This document shows, one piece after another, positions 31,169-43,601 of a DNA stretch of 64,000 nucleotides. This DNA comes from Rhabdophis nuchalis (Eukaryota; Chordata; Lepidosauria; Squamata; Natricidae). Positions within the stretch are counted from its first letter, which is position 1, and every line of letters begins with the position of its first letter. The position numbers and the translations under genes were made by a program. The stretch is from assembly GCA_039707465.1 (NCBI GenBank), contig CM077644.1:139298962-139362961 (forward strand), given 5' to 3'. The notes under the pieces are model-generated. The model ran no database searches and was not told where the DNA came from. It saw only the letters and a program-made list of their open reading frames with translations.

Positions 31169-33139
31169 GACCACCTTCAACCAGCATTGGTATGACCTCT
31201 TAAAAAATCATTACTTAAAGATCCCAAAGGCTTTGGGATGTGGGGGAGCTGAAACCTAAAGGCACTGTTTTCTTCCATGGCAGCACTTTTGCTCTGGGAA
31301 TATTTTCTTCATGGAGGAAATACTTCATTGTCACTTGTATGCTGCTTCACCTGTTGTGGTGCCTTTCATTGCCTGCTCAAATAAAAATTGCCATGCAATT
31401 CAGCAACATCCCTGTGGGTTACTTAAGCAGAGCAAGCCTATACACGTGTGATTCATGACTGGCCTTCTTTACTGGTCTGGATCAGCACTTCCCATCTTAC
31501 AGTCTCCAGACATTTGAATTATTATTTCTAATAATAATTCCAGAGAAGGCAAGTTGATGGGAACTGCAGTGTAGCATAATATGGAAGTCTTTAGGTTGGG
31601 CAAGGCTGAACAGCACCTATAGAAAAGAATATATATCGCTCAGGGCTGAAGTGTGGAGCTCTTGCTGCTCTCTGTGCTTAGTTGTTTGCTTGCAGATGTT
31701 TCATTGCCTGCCTTAGTTCTAGTGAGTGTGGAGTTTGCTGCCTGCTTAGTATCTTGCCCTGCCAGTGCTGGTGTGGTTTTTTCTTTGGTAGTTCCTTGAC
31801 TGGGGAAATGTTTCCTGCTCTTTTGTCTGGTGCTGTCCTTCTTATCTGCTTAACAGCTCTCTAGCCTTAAGAACAAAATACTATCAGAGATATATAATAC
31901 AATTGTGGGAGTTGGCCCAGATCAAATAATATTCCAAAAATGACATTCTTTTGTCAGTCACATTACTTTTGACCCAATCTTCATCCGTTTTGAAGTTCAC
32001 TCTATAAAATGATATCACATTTTTGAGTATTAAAAATAATTATTAACATGGACTATTTTTAAGGGTGGGAAGCAATTGCTCTTGTCTCATTTGAGTACAA
32101 TGCTATCTTTTTTAATATTCTTCCATTTTGCAAACATGCTTCTAGCTGCTTTGTACAAAGCAGCAAAATCCTGGGAAAATGTGATGATAGTAAATATAAT
32201 TATTTTGAACTCTTTAAAATTGTTACTTTATTTTAATAATTATACTTTTATACTTTTAAATTTTTCCTTTATTATGGTTTTGCAGATGGACACACTAGTT
32301 TATTATATTGAGGCCTCAAATGCTTTGTTCTTTCTTTACAGAAAAATATCAAAATGTGTAGATATGCCTTCTTGCAATACAGGACTCACCTACCTCTAGA
32401 AGATTGATACCTTTCAACTGCTGCTTTTTTAACCTGATGCTCCATCCTCTGACATCATTTCTGCCATTGTTTTGACCTATGTACAATAGGATGGTTCAAT
32501 TGACTGCATTCATTTTCCAATTATTCAGTTACTTCTTTCCTATATTTTTTATAAGTTAAATACAGGAAAACACACGTCTTCATTTTTAATGTGCATGGAT
32601 ATTGAGGCATCATAGGCTTTACATATTTCCAACTGGGTATTAGAATTATGAATCATGGTACAGTAGATATTCTAAATACATAAAGGTACTACCTTAGAAG
32701 AAGTGGGTTGTCTCCATTCAGTCTGGGTTCAGACCTGTGTATGGGAACTAGACAATTTTGGTCTCTTTTTTGGATGACCTGTATATGCACTTCTCCTTTT
32801 CCTTTTAGACCTCTTAGTGACCTTCCTGCCCTTTTAGACTTCTTTTCTGTAGAATCTTACTAGACCACCTAAGGAGGTCAGCTTTGGGGTACTGTTTTGC
32901 AGGGGTTCCGCTTCTATGATTGGTTTCAGTCTGCTGTCAAGAGGGAAGTGAGGTCAGCCTATCAGACCCTTACTTTACAGGGATTAGTCTTCACCCTCCT
33001 GCTTCTTAACTTTTATTTGAAACTGTTGGGGAAAGATCATAGGATGACAACTTGGTGTATGAATAATTTGTATGCTACACATTGCTATCTTGGGTAGTAA
33101 AGGGAGGTACTGCCAATATTCTTTCCTGGGATTTGGAGT
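31169..33139. other. No gene recognised
   Basis: About 2 kb of AT-rich DNA. Short open frames (such as 32076-32399) show no recognisable protein family or exon boundaries. Confidence 0.4.
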
Positions 33140-33147
33140 CTTGACGG

Positions 33148-33421
33148 CGGGGGTGGGAATCTACCGGTTTGAACCAGTTCGAGCAAACCGGTAGCTCCGA
33201 CCATCAGCTGGGAATGAACCGGTTCGCTCCAACAATGAAGTGGGCCTGCCTGCCCCTGCGCTTAACTCACTTTTATCTTCTCAGCTGAGTCGCGCAGCAG
33301 AGCGGATTGCCACGCCTCAGCTGTTTTCCTCCCCAGCAATAATCCAGAAGGTACTTTTTCCCAAAACTGTGAAGCGTACGATCACTGAACCGGTTGTTAA
33401 ACTGGTAGGATCCCATCACTG
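33148..33421. mobile_element. hAT MITE of the GGGTGGG...CCCATCACTG family, 274 bp
   Basis: GGGTGGGAATCTACCGGTTT start and GGTAGGATCCCATCACTG end, flanked by CTTGACGG and TTTGATGG (six of eight bases agree, differences are transitions). Confidence 0.75.
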
Positions 33422-33486
33422 TTTGATGGTCTGGAGAGAGAACAGGTTCAATTTGAACCCAAGGAACTTGGAGTTCCTCTTTGTTC

Positions 33487-33885
33487 ACGTAGTCCTCAAC
33501 TTACTACTACAGTTGGGACCAAAATTTTTGTGATTAAGAAAGATGGTTGCTACATGAGCGGCACCCAATTTTATGACCTTTTTTGCCGCGGTTGTTAAGA
33601 GAATCATTGCAGTTAAGGTGGCTATTAAGTGAATCTGTTTTCCTCATTGATTTTGCTTGTCGGAAGCCAGCTGGACAGGCCGCAAATGGTAATCATGTGA
33701 CCTTGGCATGCTACAATCATTCATAAATATATGTTGGTTGTCGAACACCCAATTTTGTTCATGTGACCATGGTGATGCAGTGATGGTTGTAATTGTGAGG
33801 ACTGGTTGTAAGTCACATTTTTGAGGCTGTTGTAACTTTGAATGGTCACTAAATGAATGGTTGTAAGTCAAGGTTTATCTGTATG
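33487..33885. repeat. GTAGTCCTCAACTTAC...GTAAGTCAAGG repeat
   Basis: The start GTAGTCCTCAACTTAC and the end GGTTGTAAGTCAAGG are inverted relatives. The interior shares CATGTGACC and TGGTCACTAAATGAATGG with 54028-54396. Probably a nonautonomous DNA transposon. Confidence 0.6.
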
Positions 33886-34065
33886 TCAGGGCTCTCCTTT
33901 GGTGCTGGTGTTATTCATGAATGGAGAGGAGTAGGTCTTTGATGTAGGGATCCTCCTGGGCTTGTAGTTCCCATTTGAACAGGAGGTGGAGGCTATGCCT
34001 AGCAGAGCTTAAACACATCCTAAAGCTGGTGCAGGAGGATTTAGTGACAATAACTGATGCTCTCA

Positions 34066-34640
34066 TCACCGCCATTCATATAGGCTGCTGCAGTAAGCTT
34101 TACATGGGGCTGCCTTAAAGACTACTCAGAAATTGCAATGATTAGTCCAGAATGTGGTGGCCTGTCTTTTAACTGGCCCCTGATGTTGGAAGCATATTAA
34201 ATGTGTGTGGCAGGCCCTTCGTTGGTTACAGGTTCAGTTCCAAATGTAACTTTAAAGTGTTGCTGTTACCCTACAAAGCCCTCCGTGACTTGGCACCCGG
34301 GCACCCATGGGATTGGCTCCTCCCTACAGGTTGGAGCAAGTGGGGAGGGTCTCCTTGTTTTTACATTTCTGGAACATCAGGAAGAGCTTCTCTGCACAGC
34401 ATCAACCTATAGAAAGAGCTCCCTGCTGAGACCCTGCCAGCCCCTCCCAGAATTGTTCTGTTAGTTGTTAAAAACACAGCTTTTTTGAAGAGTCTTTCAG
34501 TAGCATCACCTGCACCTTTGGTTGTTCTTACTATATTTCTGTCCTGCTTTGATTTATTTTTGTAATTTGGATTGTACATTGCTATAATTTGGTTGTGTTT
34601 CTATTGTGACATTGAACCAGGGTCACAAGATTGCAGCAAG
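34066..34640 (+). mobile_element. Old L2-type LINE 3' fragment
   Basis: Traces of CTTTACATGGGGCTGCC, TAGTCCAGAATGTGGTGGCC, TGTTGCTGTTACCCTACAAA and CACCAGG-like 3' UTR blocks in LINE order on the plus strand. Confidence 0.7.
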
Positions 34641-35271
34641 ATAGGGATTAATTCATTAATTAAATAATTAGGATTGTTGTTCGTCAGGCAGTCTGTTCGA
34701 GAGGAATGTGCAGCAATTTATGTGGAGAAAAGAAGAATGTCTCCCGATAAGGAAATTAACTCTGATCCATGATAGGTCAGGGGGATACCTTTCCATATGC
34801 CATTGTAGCTGATCATTATTATTTTTAAATATCCTTACTATGTAGGCCCAGAAACTTGTTTGGATCTGCAGCTCCCAGCACACCTGACACACCCCATAAG
34901 ACTGGTTTTACCTGCTGCCAGATCAGAAAAGGGCTTCAGGAAGCTTGAGCATGTCTGTTCCCTTTCCTGAAGGAGTTATGACCAGGCTGCGCAACTTCCA
35001 GCCCCATGCTTTGCTACAACGGCACAACTTTACCGCTTAAAGAACTCCAAGAACCCAAGAGGTAGGATAATCTGAGCATGGAATTCAGAGCACAATCGAC
35101 TTAAGCTTAGAACTCAACAAATGTATCACTTACCATTAGTGTTCAGGCTTAGGGCAAGTCAAGAGGGTTCATGTTAACTGTTGATAACAGCTAATTAATT
35201 CAGCCCCTTTTTGTATCTGGAAATCAGGATATTATGTTGTTGCCACTTCTTTTCATGCTTTCTTTTGGCAG

Positions 35272-35302
35272 GCATCCAGCAGGAACGCAAGAACTGTCTT
35301 TG
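35272..35302 (+). other. Candidate short noncoding exon
   Basis: A 31-base segment bounded by a T-rich tract ending in TTTTGGCAG and by a strong donor GTGAGTGA, outside any repeat recognised here. It could be a 5' UTR exon of LPAR5. Chance occurrence is quite possible. Confidence 0.15.
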
Positions 35303-36568
35303 GTGAGTGATATAACTGGGGGTGGGGGACTAAAAGTTGGAACGAAGAAACAGGACATCTCAGGTTCAAATCTTGCCCTAGACTAGTCACTTGTTCAGGG
35401 TGGTGGTGAGCAATGTTCTCCAACGAATGAATTCATTTCAATCTATTATTTTAAACTGAACTTTTTAGGTATTCACTTTAAACATAAGATGACTTGAAAA
35501 AAAATCTTCTGTTTTGAAAAATAATACCTAAATCCACAAATAATTAAACAGGGATGTTGTAGAGGGAACTATAAGGTATTCACTTCAAATTATTTCAATA
35601 AAAGTTATTAACAGAAACCTAGATTCAGGAGAGGAAGGAAGTGTTCTTCCCACCCACCCACCCCAATAATGCTTATAGACTAATGTTGAATGAATAGCCT
35701 AACAACAGGCTTAGCAATTTTTTTAAAAAAGATTTGGACTCATTAGGTTGGGATCAGTCTGCTGACAAATATTAATAGTAAAAACTAAATGAAGCCCTCA
35801 TGTTAAATATAACTTATTTCTGAATCAATAGAGAGTGGAGAGAGATTACACTCTTCTCTTTTGAGTTTCCTAAAGGCATCTCAGAAATCCATCACCCGAA
35901 CTGCCTTCTTGTGAATGTCCATGGAAAGACAGAAGTTTGGGAAGTGTGAGCCTTTCAAAACATCCATGAATCGGTGTACCTGAAGACGAATGTCAGGGTA
36001 AAAGAACCATAATCCTGAGAAACAAGATCACGTAGAACCATGCCGGCTCAAGAAAGAAGGTTCTAAAGTGAAATTGGTTACAATCCTTGTGTTTCATTTC
36101 AAGTTGTAGAGGTGGCAATGCAATATATATCTCCCAAGAAGATATCAGAACAAGAGGGAAAGCGAAATAAGAAAAAAAAAAAAGAGACTTACAAAGGGAA
36201 AGGAGAGAGTGAGGGAGCCCTGCGTGTCAGTATTACCGTAGGCTTTGTGAAATTCTACTTGACCGTTCACGCGATCCTCCTGGCAACTTTCAATAGGATA
36301 AATAGATAAAAAGAGTTGTGATTTTAAGTATAGATGTTATGTTTCAGCTATGTTACAAAAGGGAAAGGAAGATATATGCTTGATCTTCAGCTTGTACACT
36401 TTGGTTGATGCTCCAGTTTGAGCTTTGTCCAGACTGGGAAGCCTTGGTAACAAGATTACTATGATGTGGGGCTGCCTTTGAAGACACCCTAGAAACTAAA
36501 ATTGGTTCTGATATTACTCAATGATCAAAGTTATAGAGTCTGCACTGGTTTCCAGGCCCAACACTGTT

Positions 36569-36592
36569 TGCTTGCTTGCTTGCTTGCTTGCT
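36569..36592. repeat. (GCTT)n microsatellite
   Basis: Six tandem CTTG/GCTT units at the 3' end of the adjoining minus-strand LINE. Confidence 0.95.
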
Positions 36593-37068
36593 CATTAATT
36601 TATAAAATTTATTGGCTGCCCATCTCACCATAGGGTAACCCTGGACAGACACATATACAGCTGAAACCTAAAAGTTAAAATCAGACATTAAAGACAAGGA
36701 TGCATGGGGAGGGTGGGGGTGGAGGGGGGAACCTGTTATTACTCAATCACTTACCTCCATTGCATTGTTTCCTCACTGGGGCCCCAAGCTGACTGGCAGA
36801 GCCATGTCTTTTGGCCTTTATGAAAAGATAGGAGGATTGGGGCCAACCTCACATTGCAGGGCAAGATATTCCCGAGGGCAGGAGCAATAGTAGAGAAGGC
36901 CCTCCTCCTGGATCCCATCAGCCGAAATACTCGGACTGATGGGACCCACAGCATGCCTCCTCTGCAGGCATAAGTGGTGCAGGCCAAGCCCAGTGGGGTG
37001 AGACTGTCCTGAAGTAACCTGGACCCATGTCATGCAGGGCTTGAAAGGTGAGCACCAACACCTTGAAT

Positions 37069-37618
37069 CGCAACCTGAAACGGCGTTGGTTGAAATGGCA
37101 AAATTGACCACTTTGATTAAAGAAAAGAACATAAGGACTTTTGTTTCCGCACGGAGACTGCTTCTGAACTTTGTGCTTGATGTGGAAAAGAATGAAACCT
37201 CTGACTTTGGTTTTGCCGATTAGACCAGGGCTGTCAAACTTGCATTGTCACAGCAGTGTCACATGACTTATCGGGACTTTTTTCCCCTTCGCTAAACTGG
37301 GCGTGAGGGTGGGGGGTGGCCAGCAGATGGTGCATCTGGCCTACAGGCTGGGAGTTTGACAGCCCTGGATTAGACTGATAGATCTTTATAGAAATGGCTT
37401 GTTTATATTATTATGAAAAAACAAAAGGTTGTGGTTTGATGTTAATGCCTTATTTTACTGTAAAAGAGAGAGTCAGAAGTCAATTATTCTTTTTCTTATC
37501 TTTCCTCGCTTCTCTTTTCTTTCCCTCCCCCACTGCTTTTCTATTTACTTTGTATTTTGTATTTTATCATGCTATCTGCGGTAGTTCAATAAAAAATGTT
37601 GACTATAAAAAAAAAAAA
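37069..37618 (+). mobile_element. L1 LINE 3' end with poly-A tail, carrying a hAT MITE
   Basis: Ends with TTCAATAAAAAATGTTG and a 12-base A run, and includes TTGTATTTTGTATTTTATCA, as in L1 3' UTRs. Flanks TTGAATCGCAACCTGAA and GAATTGCACCCAGAAG resemble a decayed target duplication. It interrupts the LINE at 36593-37910. Confidence 0.7.
37226..37367. mobile_element. 142-bp hAT MITE inside the L1 fragment
   Basis: CAGGGCTGTCAAACT and AGTTTGACAGCCCTG are exact inverted ends; exact 8-bp duplication GATTAGAC at 37218-37225 and 37368-37375. Confidence 0.95.
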
Positions 37619-37951
37619 GAATTGCACCCAGAAGCAGACTGGTAACCAATGCAGTTCATAAAGCAGTGATGTTACAGGAGGTATCCTTGGGGGGCCCAAA
37701 CCTACCCGCACTGCTGCACTCTGCACCAGCTGCAGCTTCTAACTCTCTTCAAAGGTAGCCCCATGTAGAGCTCATTATAATAGTCCAGCTGTGAGATGGG
37801 TAGACTGAACGACTGAGCGCAGGGAATCCTGATCCAAGAGAGGCTGCAACTGCTGCATAACACAAAGTTGTGCAAAGGCTCTCAAGTGTTAGTTATTGCC
37901 TCTAAATCCTTGCGAGGAACAACACTGAGTTATGTTAGGCTCTGCCTAGTC

Positions 37952-38389
37952 TCGTGATGGTGAACCTATGGCAAGCGTGTCAGAGGTGGCACGCACAGCA
38001 CTCTCTGTGGGCAGGCGCTCCGTCACCGTCTGCTCTTATGGTTTTCAGCGTGCCAGCCAGCTGGTCTTTATAGGTGCCAAAAAAAGGACTGAAAACAGCA
38101 TGAAAACCAGCCAAAACCCAGGCCATTTTTCGGGCTGTTTTCAGGTCATTTTTTGAGCCATTTTGGGGGTGTTATTCAGATCATAAACAGACCCAATAAT
38201 AATAATAATAATCTTTATTGTCATTGTACTAAAATTACAATGAAATTGGTTAAATGTCCGAAACAGCCCAAAAGACAGGTATGCGCAGGCTGGACAGCTG
38301 GTCTTCATGTTTCCAATGCTCCGGCAAGCGCTCACATACATACACATTTCCGTTTGGGCACTTGGTGCCCAAAAGGTTCGCTATTACTG
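37952..38389. mobile_element. Nonautonomous hAT element (GTGATGGTGAACC ends), 438 bp
   Basis: Start TCGTGATGGTGAACCTATGG, end GGTTCGCTATTACTG, exact 8-bp duplication GCCTAGTC at 37944-37951 and 38390-38397. Contains an (AAT)n run and an ACAATGAAATTG segment near 38200-38250. Confidence 0.9.
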
Positions 38390-38397
38390 GCCTAGTC

Positions 38398-38720
38398 TGT
38401 CTTGTTGAGTCATCAAGAGGGATCTGCTCCGATTCCCAGCCTATGAGAAGAGGTTCATGGGGTGGAATGCAGGCCTTCTCTTTATGCCCCCAACATATTG
38501 GAACCCAGTGCCCCTCTAGCCCCCTCATTTCTGATTTTTGGTAGAGTTTTTAAGCTTTCTTTGTAAATGGATGTAGGAAGTCTGACGCCTAGATGTTGAG
38601 GCTAGGTTATCAAGTTTTATTTATTATCTTAATGGCTTGGTTTGTTAATGGAGTGGGAAATGTTGCAAGAGATTTTGTTAGTGTAATATTGTTTGCCTAG
38701 GGAATATATCTATTTCAATT
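38398..38720 (+). mobile_element. Old L2-type LINE 3' fragment
   Basis: Contains GGCCTTCTCTTTATGCCCCC, TTGGAACCCAGTGCCCC and a TTATCTTAATGG 3' UTR, resembling the LINE C-terminal and 3' UTR region. Confidence 0.55.
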
Positions 38721-40095
38721 AAATAGTAGTTGTAAAAGTAATAATGATGATAACCACTTTCATGCCAGGGGAACATCTGCAGATTTCTTCCCTGTATACT
38801 TATTACAGAGTTCTAAGTAGCTTATAAGCTTATAAGATACATGTTTATATACCTCTCTGTTTCTCTACCTATTTATTTATAATCTGTCTATGTATATATC
38901 TATTAATACAGTAATCAAGAGTATTATCCAAATTATCAGTATACAAGAAATGGAAATATAATACTCTGAATATTTGCATCCCGTTGTCTTGGCTATTATT
39001 TGCTATGAGGCTGTGAAAGGTCTTTCATTTCAGAGCAAATCACTCTTCTGGAACAACTTAAGGTTGCAAAGCAGCTGCTTGAATATATGGTGCAGCTGCT
39101 TCATGTCTTCCCAATGCTCCCATAGTCTCAAAGTAGAAATATCTAGGCCACCTTGGTAGCTGTGGTTTTGTGGTATCTAGAGAGAATCGTCACTTAAAGT
39201 AAAACATCTCTTTGAATGACTTGCCTAGCTTGGTCTGTAGACATTGGGGGCTCAGATGGCTTGTTCAGTTCCCTATTAGGTCATGGACCAACTGTTCCCT
39301 CACACTCTGCTCTGTCTCAGCCTTTGCCCCTGTCTGCACTGCCTCCCTTACCTGCAAACATGCCATTCCCAAGAACATGTCTTGCTCGTGGGAATCATGG
39401 AGCCTTGGCTTCCTCCTTTGTGTCTCAACCTCAACTCCCCACGTTCATTTGATGGGCGGGTTTCAATATCTGGGAAGCCAGCTACCAGTAGCCATGCAAA
39501 GGCTGTCTGGACTGTGGTTGGAGAGAAGAGCAGAAGCACCTGTGGTTGTTTGGAACAGGAAGATGATGTAACCCCACCTGCAGAGAAAAATGATTATTGA
39601 AACACTATTATTTTAAGACTGGAGCTCAGCCTTGCAAAGCCATCATTGCAACAGTCAAATTAAGTAGTAATTTTTCTTAAGTCTTACCTATAAGATTCAG
39701 AATGGAATACTTCATACAGAGAAGGAACTAGACGTGTTTTCTAAATCACCTTGTTAATTTAAGAATTAGAACATAAGCTGCAATGTAGAAGAATACAGGA
39801 CAGTGACAAGAGTATAATCATCATACAATGATTAAGTATTCACCTCTACAGCAGGACTGGGAAATAATAGGAATAGCTCAGTTGAAACAGCTCCGGGTTG
39901 GGTCTCCCTTACAGGCAGAAGGAGACTTGTGAACACTTTTGGGAGTATGTGTAAAACATTAAGACTGAATCCTAAGAAAATCTCTTTCTTCCTTCCATCT
40001 CAATCTGATTTACATGTCACGCTAAGTAAAATTTTGGCTTCTTTGTTTTAGCTTGGCATATTGTAGCCTTATGGTTTATAAACCATAGTTTAAAA
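38721..40095. other. No gene recognised
   Basis: Includes AT-rich and C-rich stretches. Open frames around 39212-39600 have no recognisable family or splice context. Confidence 0.4.
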
Positions 40096-40440
40096 AGGTA
40101 AAGGTTCCCCTCGCACATATGTACTAGTCGTTCACAACTCTAGGGGGCGGTGCTCATCTCCGTTTCAAAGCCGAAGAGCCAGAGCTGTCCGAAGACTTCT
40201 CCATGATTATGTGACCGGCATGCCTAAATGCCGAAGGCACACGGAACGCTCTTATCTTCCCATCAAAGGTGGTTCCTATTTTTCTACTTCCATTTTTTAC
40301 ATGCTTTCGAACTGTTAGGCTGGCAGAAGCTGGGACAAGTAACAGGAGCTCACTCTGTTACGCGGCACTAGGGATTCAAACCAATGAACTGCCAACCTTT
40401 CTGATCGACAAGGTCAGTGTCTTAGCCACTGAGCCACCTT
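40096..40440 (-). mobile_element. Sauria-type SINE
   Basis: Minus strand reads GGTGGCTCAGTGGCTAAGAC with A box, GGTTTGAATCC B box, the GGAGCTCCTGTTACTTGTCC-like body and a tail ending CGAGGGGAACCTTTACC. This tRNA-derived, Bov-B-tailed SINE is characteristic of squamates and is the main taxonomic clue in the window. Confidence 0.93.
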
Positions 40441-43307
40441 TTAAATAGACTCAAAGCCATCATGTGCTTGGTTGAACTTGGTTTAGCATGTAAATGAACA
40501 ATCAAGATCATTGAAACGTTCTTAATATGTACCACATGTTGGAATTTGAATCTAGGTCTCCATATTATAACTAACCAATTTGGATTTGGTTATCACTGTT
40601 CAGGTTATTTGCCACAGCACATCTTGAGCCATCTTGCTATTTGGATAAAGGAGAGAATGTTACCTTGAGAAACTACCGATACAAGATGTGAAAAGTTCTT
40701 AAGTGCAGAACAACATTGCACATTATTTCAGAAAGACCATAGAAAGGCAGAATAAAAGCTGAAAGCTTTTTGTGACATATCCATCTAGGGAACACTCCCA
40801 AGGTGGATCTCAAGGGTTGCTGACAGATGTTGGCTAATGATTAATTTTTTTTTTGCTTTGCTCTGCACTCTTCCCTATTCCAGGTAAGGTAGAAATTTGA
40901 GGAAATGTGAAGTGGGGACAGTAAGTACGAGTTTTAACCAGCCTACTTCCTTATTTGTCACATGTCCACAGTCGCTGTTTCTTTCACTCTCATTTGTGCC
41001 TTAATGAAAAATGGCTTGTTAGCTACAGAAATGAACATTTCTGCCAAAACCTAGTTAGTTGCATTACAAAAAGAGGCTGAAAATAATGGAATGGAAACAA
41101 AAAAGCAAAGTGGTGCATCTGAAGGAAGAAATGGAAACAATCAGAGAGGAAGTAGAGTTGGACAGATCAAGGGAAGTTTGTAGAACTGAGAATTGTTGCC
41201 ACTTGTCTCAGATTCTTTTACTGAATTTTCTTTGAATTTTTGCTGATGAACCAACGTCTCTTCAGTCGTTGCAAGCATTAAAAAGGGGAAATTTAAAGTC
41301 TGTAACTCCACCAACAAAGGGAACACCAACGCAAAGAGAAAGGTAAAGTACATGGAGTGGGAGAGAAAATGGGCACAGGATTAGATCTGATGCTGATAAG
41401 TGGTAGTTAAACCTTTTTGACATCAATAAAGTAATCAGGAAATTGGGGTGATTGGGAAAGAGGAAAACCTTCAAAATAGAAACCTCAGACCAAAATTTGT
41501 TGTCTGGCTCAAACCAATGGGGCCACCATTTGTGTGTGATCATGTTTGAGATATGGTTTCTGCAATCAAACTTAAATTAGAGATTAGAAGATACATATGT
41601 TATATGAATAGAGATTAAGTAGTACACTGTGGGTGATCAATATTGCATCTGATTGTATCTTGTATCTGATTTTGCTCTCTGTGTGAAAAATGAGTGATTA
41701 TTCTGAGGTAAAAAATGTGAAATATTCATACTTACAGAGAATTTTGTGCACAAACTGAAAAAGGATTCTGCTCCAGTTTAGTAAACCCTTTGCTCTTTTT
41801 TTTGGGACAGAATTTCTCTTGTACTGCTGCAGGGCAAACAAAAATCCAGCAAAGGCACAGCTTCCTTAGTGCTGCTTTGCTATGTTGGGAAAATGTGGGC
41901 AAAGAACATCAGAGTATTGTATAAATTTGGGTTTTTCGCACTGGATTGTGCGAGAGTTTAAAACAAAAATACCTATCAAATGCAGTCAGTTTTGTATCGC
42001 TAAAGCTTTGGTTTCTGGGATTTATTATTGTTGTTTTTATTAACATGTTCCACAGCTTGAAAAACTTTGCCAACTTTAGTGTTATGGTTGGTCATACAGT
42101 CAGCCAGATGTTTGGACTGGATTTGGCATTTTTATCCACCTATTGAATCCTCCCCAAGCACCAGGGATAGGCAGATGTTGTTGTGTGATTGTGTTAGAGA
42201 TATCCCCAAGTCCCTTTATGGTGAGATGGGTGCGGGCTATAAATGTGAAAAATAAAAATAAATAAATAAATATCATGTAGGATGTAAGCTGTTCCAAGTA
42301 CAGCTGTTTTTTTTGCCATAGACCGATGATGAATTTCTCGGTGCCGATGGTGTTCAAGTGATGCTCAAGTACATTTTTTAAAAATGTACTGGCCATATAA
42401 AGCTTTGTCTTTCCATGTCTCTTTTCTTCTTTTCATTTGGTAGGCCAGTTTGGTCTCTCCAATACTCAGTAAGCCTTCCTGATATACTAGTCTCAATGTA
42501 TCTTCTTCAGTATCCTTCAGATATTCTCCCAATGCTCTTTTTTCTTACGGTATTATTGTTATTATCAAGCATACATTGGAAAACATTGCTGTTACAAAGT
42601 TACATAAAGCAACAGTGGTGTATTTGCAAAAAGTGTTGCACTGATTAATCATTAAGACCTGTTTTAAATGTTACCCCTGCCATGTTCCAGATACTTTTAG
42701 GCAAGAAGACTAAGTTGCTTGTTCTCAGTATTGTTGTTATATCATTAAATCTTCTGCCTATTTTGGTGAAATGCAAGTTTCTGATGTCCAAGATTGTTGT
42801 CATACTACTGAAACTTTTCTGTGCAGTTCCACCTTTCAAAGTATATAGTACATCTGTACATACATGACCAACCCATGCAGATATTTTTGGCTGATCATTC
42901 CTGAGATAATTGATATATTGAATAGGGCACTGGTAGTGGTGGATGCTTCTCATTCATTTAATCTTATTTGTTGATCCATTACACAGGATTCAAAGTTAAT
43001 AATATGGAATAATAACAATGCAATTCAGTCTCTTGACATCCAATTAAAATTTGCAGATATGTACAGTTAATGCCCAAATAACTGCATCAAAGGAGAGAAT
43101 GCCATTGTTAAGTATCACACAAAATAAAAATTTTGTGTGATAATTTTTTGTGTGGGCAAAAAATTCAAATATCTCAAAAAATACTATATTTACAAGCAAA
43201 TGGATATTTCAGAGTCAGTCTTTTTTGGTTCTTCCTTTGGTCCTATATTCCGGAAAAAGACATTCAAAAAGCTTTTAAAAAAATAAAGATTTTACCTGCC
43301 CCTAACC
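40441..43307. other. Mostly unrecognised sequence; one LINE tail
   Basis: At about 42200-42275 a GGTGAGATGGGTGCGGGCTA block with an (AAAT)n tail looks like an L2-type LINE 3' end. No exon-like sequence was seen in the rest. Confidence 0.4.
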
Positions 43308-43601
43308 CAGAGGTGATATTCAGCAGGTTCTGACAGTTCTGGAGAACCGGTAACAGAAATTTTGAATAATTAGGAGAACCGGTAAATACTACCACTGACT
43401 GGCCCCATCCCCATCTATTCTCTGCCTCTCAGGTCCTAGCTGATCAGGAGGGAATGGAGATTTTACAGTATCCTTCCCCTGGAGTGGGGAGGGAAAGAAG
43501 ATTTTACACCATCCTTTCCCTGCGACACCCACCAAGCCATGCCACGCCCACCAAGCCACACCCACAGAACTGGTAGTAAAAAAATTTGAATCTCACCACT
43601 G
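43308..43601. mobile_element. hAT MITE of the GTGGGTTC/CCACCACTG family, diverged
   Basis: CAGAGGTGATATTCAGCAGG start, TTGAATCTCACCACTG end, internal GAGAACCGGTAA blocks. Flanks agree at six of eight bases. Confidence 0.65.

Larger units (their letters stand above)
34641..36592. other. No gene confirmed; one short coding-like frame
   Basis: A minus-strand frame at 36027-35881 is discussed as an observation. An A-run at 36173-36184 is present. Otherwise unrecognised sequence with a candidate exon at 35272-35302. Confidence 0.35.
36593..37910 (-). mobile_element. Old L2/CR1-type LINE 3' end, split by an L1 insertion
   Basis: Minus-strand pieces 37084-36593 and 37910-37619 carry RRAFSTIAPALGNILP (from 36930) and the GTTACCAGTCTGCTTC... 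and CTACATGGGGCTACC blocks of a LINE C-terminus, in order once the 37069-37618 insertion is removed. Confidence 0.75.
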
